From an uncultured Prevotellaceae bacterium (GTDB lineage Bacteria > Bacteroidota > Bacteroidia > Bacteroidales > Muribaculaceae): 64,000 bases of DNA. The stretch covers positions 1-64,000 of the forward strand of contig ONJX01000002.1 in the NCBI GenBank assembly GCA_900318255.1. Direction: 5' to 3'. The translations under genes and the position numbers were made by a program. The number at the start of each line of letters is the position of its first letter. Position 1 is the stretch's first letter. Below the pieces are notes generated by a model. It made no database searches, was not told the origin of the DNA, and saw only the letters and a list, made by a program, of their open reading frames with translations. Below, piece by piece: positions 62,504 to 64,000 of the stretch.

Positions 62504-64000
62504 TTATTGTCTAGCGAACTGCAGGGTATTGTTCAGAATCTTGCGGCTGCTGAACAACATTCCATAGGGGTTAGCGTTCATCTTGCGCTGGTAGAGGCTG
62601 GCGATCTCTTGCTTGGGCAGAGGACGTGGAGTGCCCTGCTTGATGACTTTCACAACATAGAGTGCGTTGTCGCCAGCAATCACTTGAATCTTGCCAATGG
62701 CGTTCTTGCCCATGCCCACGATTCGTCCTGCCACCTTGAGGTCGCTAATCATGTTAGGCGCACCAGGGATGTAGGTTACTGAGTCGAGAGTAGTGTTGAA
62801 CTTTTGTGCGTATGCGTTAAGGTCGGTGGCCTTGAGGCTATTGCACTCCTTGAGCAGAGCTTCGCCTATCTTCTTGTTGAGCAAGTAGGTGGTGAGCTGC
62901 TGTTTAACGGTTGGGTCGGTGTAGGGAACGTAGTCTTCATACACGTCTTCAACGGCAGCGGCTATCATGTAGCCGTGTTCCTCGTCCTCTCTGATGTCTG
63001 ACACAGTGCCGGGCTTGTTGTCGAAGGCCCATTTAATGAGGCTTCTAGTGCCGGTGATGCCGCCAGTCATTTGTGTGCCGATGGATGGGTTGCTGCCATC
63101 AACCACACATTCCTGCACGTCATATTTTGCTGCCTTAGCGTTTTTCTTGAAGTCGGCAGCGTTGTTGTTCTTGTCGATATAGGCCTGCAGGTTCTTGCGC
63201 AGGTTGTTGACGGTGGTCTCACTTGGGTCGTTCTCATATCTAGCGCGAGCTACCGAGTAGAGAGTAATGGGAGCCTTGTGCTGAACCACTTGTGCAAACA
63301 CAGCCACGCTTTGGTCGCCTTGAGTCTGCGAGTCGAGCAGGAAGAAAGAGCCGTCGAGGTGGGCAATGATTTTCTCGCGAATGGAGTCTTGGTGGATGAG
63401 ACCATCAACCGAAGGCACCTTGGTTGGGTCAAACTTCTGAACAGCGATGTTCTGGTTTTTGTTACCCACATTGATAGAGTCGATCGACACGCCGCTGCTG
63501 AGCAGTGCAAAGACAGAGTCTTGCATGTGCTTGTTACCAGCCACCTGCACGTAGTTGATGCCTATTGAGTCGGGGCATTGAACCATCTTTGTCACCTTGT
63601 AGATGAAGGTGTTGCGGTCGCGTGGGCCAGTGGGGGTTCTCATCTTCATGCTGTTGATGCCACCGTCGAGCAGCTCGGTGTAGATGGGGTCTTTTTGCTC
63701 AGTGGCTCCCGAGGTGATAACGGTGAGCCTGTCGTTCTTGCTGTTAGCGATGAGCGAGTCGATAAACAGGTGAGTGTCTTTGTTGCTCTTGATGCCCTGG
63801 ATGCCCTCTTGGGCGCTAAAGTCATTGTAGATTTTAGCAATGACGCCGTTAGCCGCCTTCTTGTCGTTGGCCGAGGGGTCGATATCAACCTTGATATAGC
63901 TGATGCGGCGTTTCTCTTGGTCAATCTTGAAGCACTCTTTGTAGAGGTCGTAAGCGGCTTTGATTTCGTCGTCGCTCACTTTGTACTTGTTAGTATATTG
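62504..64000 (-). CDS. SurA/PpiD-like periplasmic folding factor, 5' end outside window
   Basis: 499 codons are visible and the frame stays open to the window edge (QYTNKYKVSDDEIK), so the GTG at 63979 is an internal valine and the start is missing. SDDEIKAAYDLYKECFK and the lysine/glutamine-rich helix fit the SurA_N-type region of PpiD; the following domain (residues about 100-450) looks like divergent parvulin and tail domains. In Bacteroidota such proteins are about 700 residues, membrane-anchored, and help fold exported proteins. It is the most upstream gene seen on this strand, before sufE. Confidence 0.82.
   Translation of the reverse strand, partial: QYTNKYKVSDDEIKAAYDLYKECFKIDQEKRRISYIKVDIDPSANDKKAANGVIAKIYNDFSAQEGIQGIKSNKDTHLFIDSLIANSKNDRLTVITSGATEQKDPIYTELLDGGINSMKMRTPTGPRDRNTFIYKVTKMVQCPDSIGINYVQVAGNKHMQDSVFALLSSGVSIDSINVGNKNQNIAVQKFDPTKVPSVDGLIHQDSIREKIIAHLDGSFFLLDSQTQGDQSVAVFAQVVQHKAPITLYSVARARYENDPSETTVNNLRKNLQAYIDKNNNAADFKKNAKAAKYDVQECVVDGSNPSIGTQMTGGITGTRSLIKWAFDNKPGTVSDIREDEEHGYMIAAAVEDVYEDYVPYTDPTVKQQLTTYLLNKKIGEALLKECNSLKATDLNAYAQKFNTTLDSVTYIPGAPNMISDLKVAGRIVGMGKNAIGKIQVIAGDNALYVVKVIKQGTPRPLPKQEIASLYQRKMNANPYGMLFSSRKILNNTLQFARQ

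Overview
The window reads as chromosome of a Bacteroidales bacterium (Muribaculaceae/Prevotellaceae-like is an inference). Support: repeated Bacteroidota-type promoters (TTTG, 19-20 nt, TAnnTTTG), a C10 peptidase with a dockerin tail, an SDR-type threonine dehydrogenase, a Bacteroidota-order division/cell-wall cluster, ATP-dependent PEP carboxykinase and a relic of a secreted-protein C-terminus. Core genes are moderately GC-rich; the middle of the window is clearly more AT-rich.

Layout. (1) 1-960: 3' part of a 5S rRNA and its terminator, a duplicated GC-rich segment and a long pyrimidine tract. (2) 961-9408: housekeeping genes: kbl and tdh (threonine to glycine), ruvB, a flippase-like membrane protein and a large secreted C10 cysteine peptidase. 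(3) 9716-26884: a complete dcw cluster on + (rsmH, ftsL, ftsI, murE, mraY, murD, ftsW, murG, murC, ftsQ, ftsA, ftsZ) followed by serS; no mraZ is present. (4) 27274-53213: an accessory region between tRNA-Asp and comM. It holds a SpoT-like HD hydrolase, a GIY-YIG protein, a PUA/EVE-like protein, DinD, two DUF4143 ATPases and a truncated third, a YoeB-type toxin-antitoxin pair, a pseudokinase-TonB fusion divergent from a four-gene operon, a run of tiny genes, a HAD protein, and a WYL regulator upstream of a DUF262 (GmrSD-like) pair. (5) 53225-64000: lipoproteins, pckA, two POT peptide transporters, sufE and a truncated SurA/PpiD-like chaperone gene, with dispersed repeats.

The most unusual structure is in region 4. 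At least six decayed pieces of comM lie between the cargo genes, all in the orientation of the intact comM at 51672-53213, and three of them stop at the same comM position. This looks like a record of repeated insertion at, or duplication of, the comM locus. Separately, four minus-strand transcription units between 44.4 and 51.6 kb share a palindromic promoter architecture: an inverted repeat whose loop carries the TTTG box, always 14 nt from the -7 box. The WYL regulator has one of these, so a small island regulon is a testable idea. The pseudokinase-TonB gene and its divergent partner operon (two paralogous small proteins around a 921-residue coiled-coil protein, plus a membrane protein) are the best candidate for an undescribed multi-gene system.
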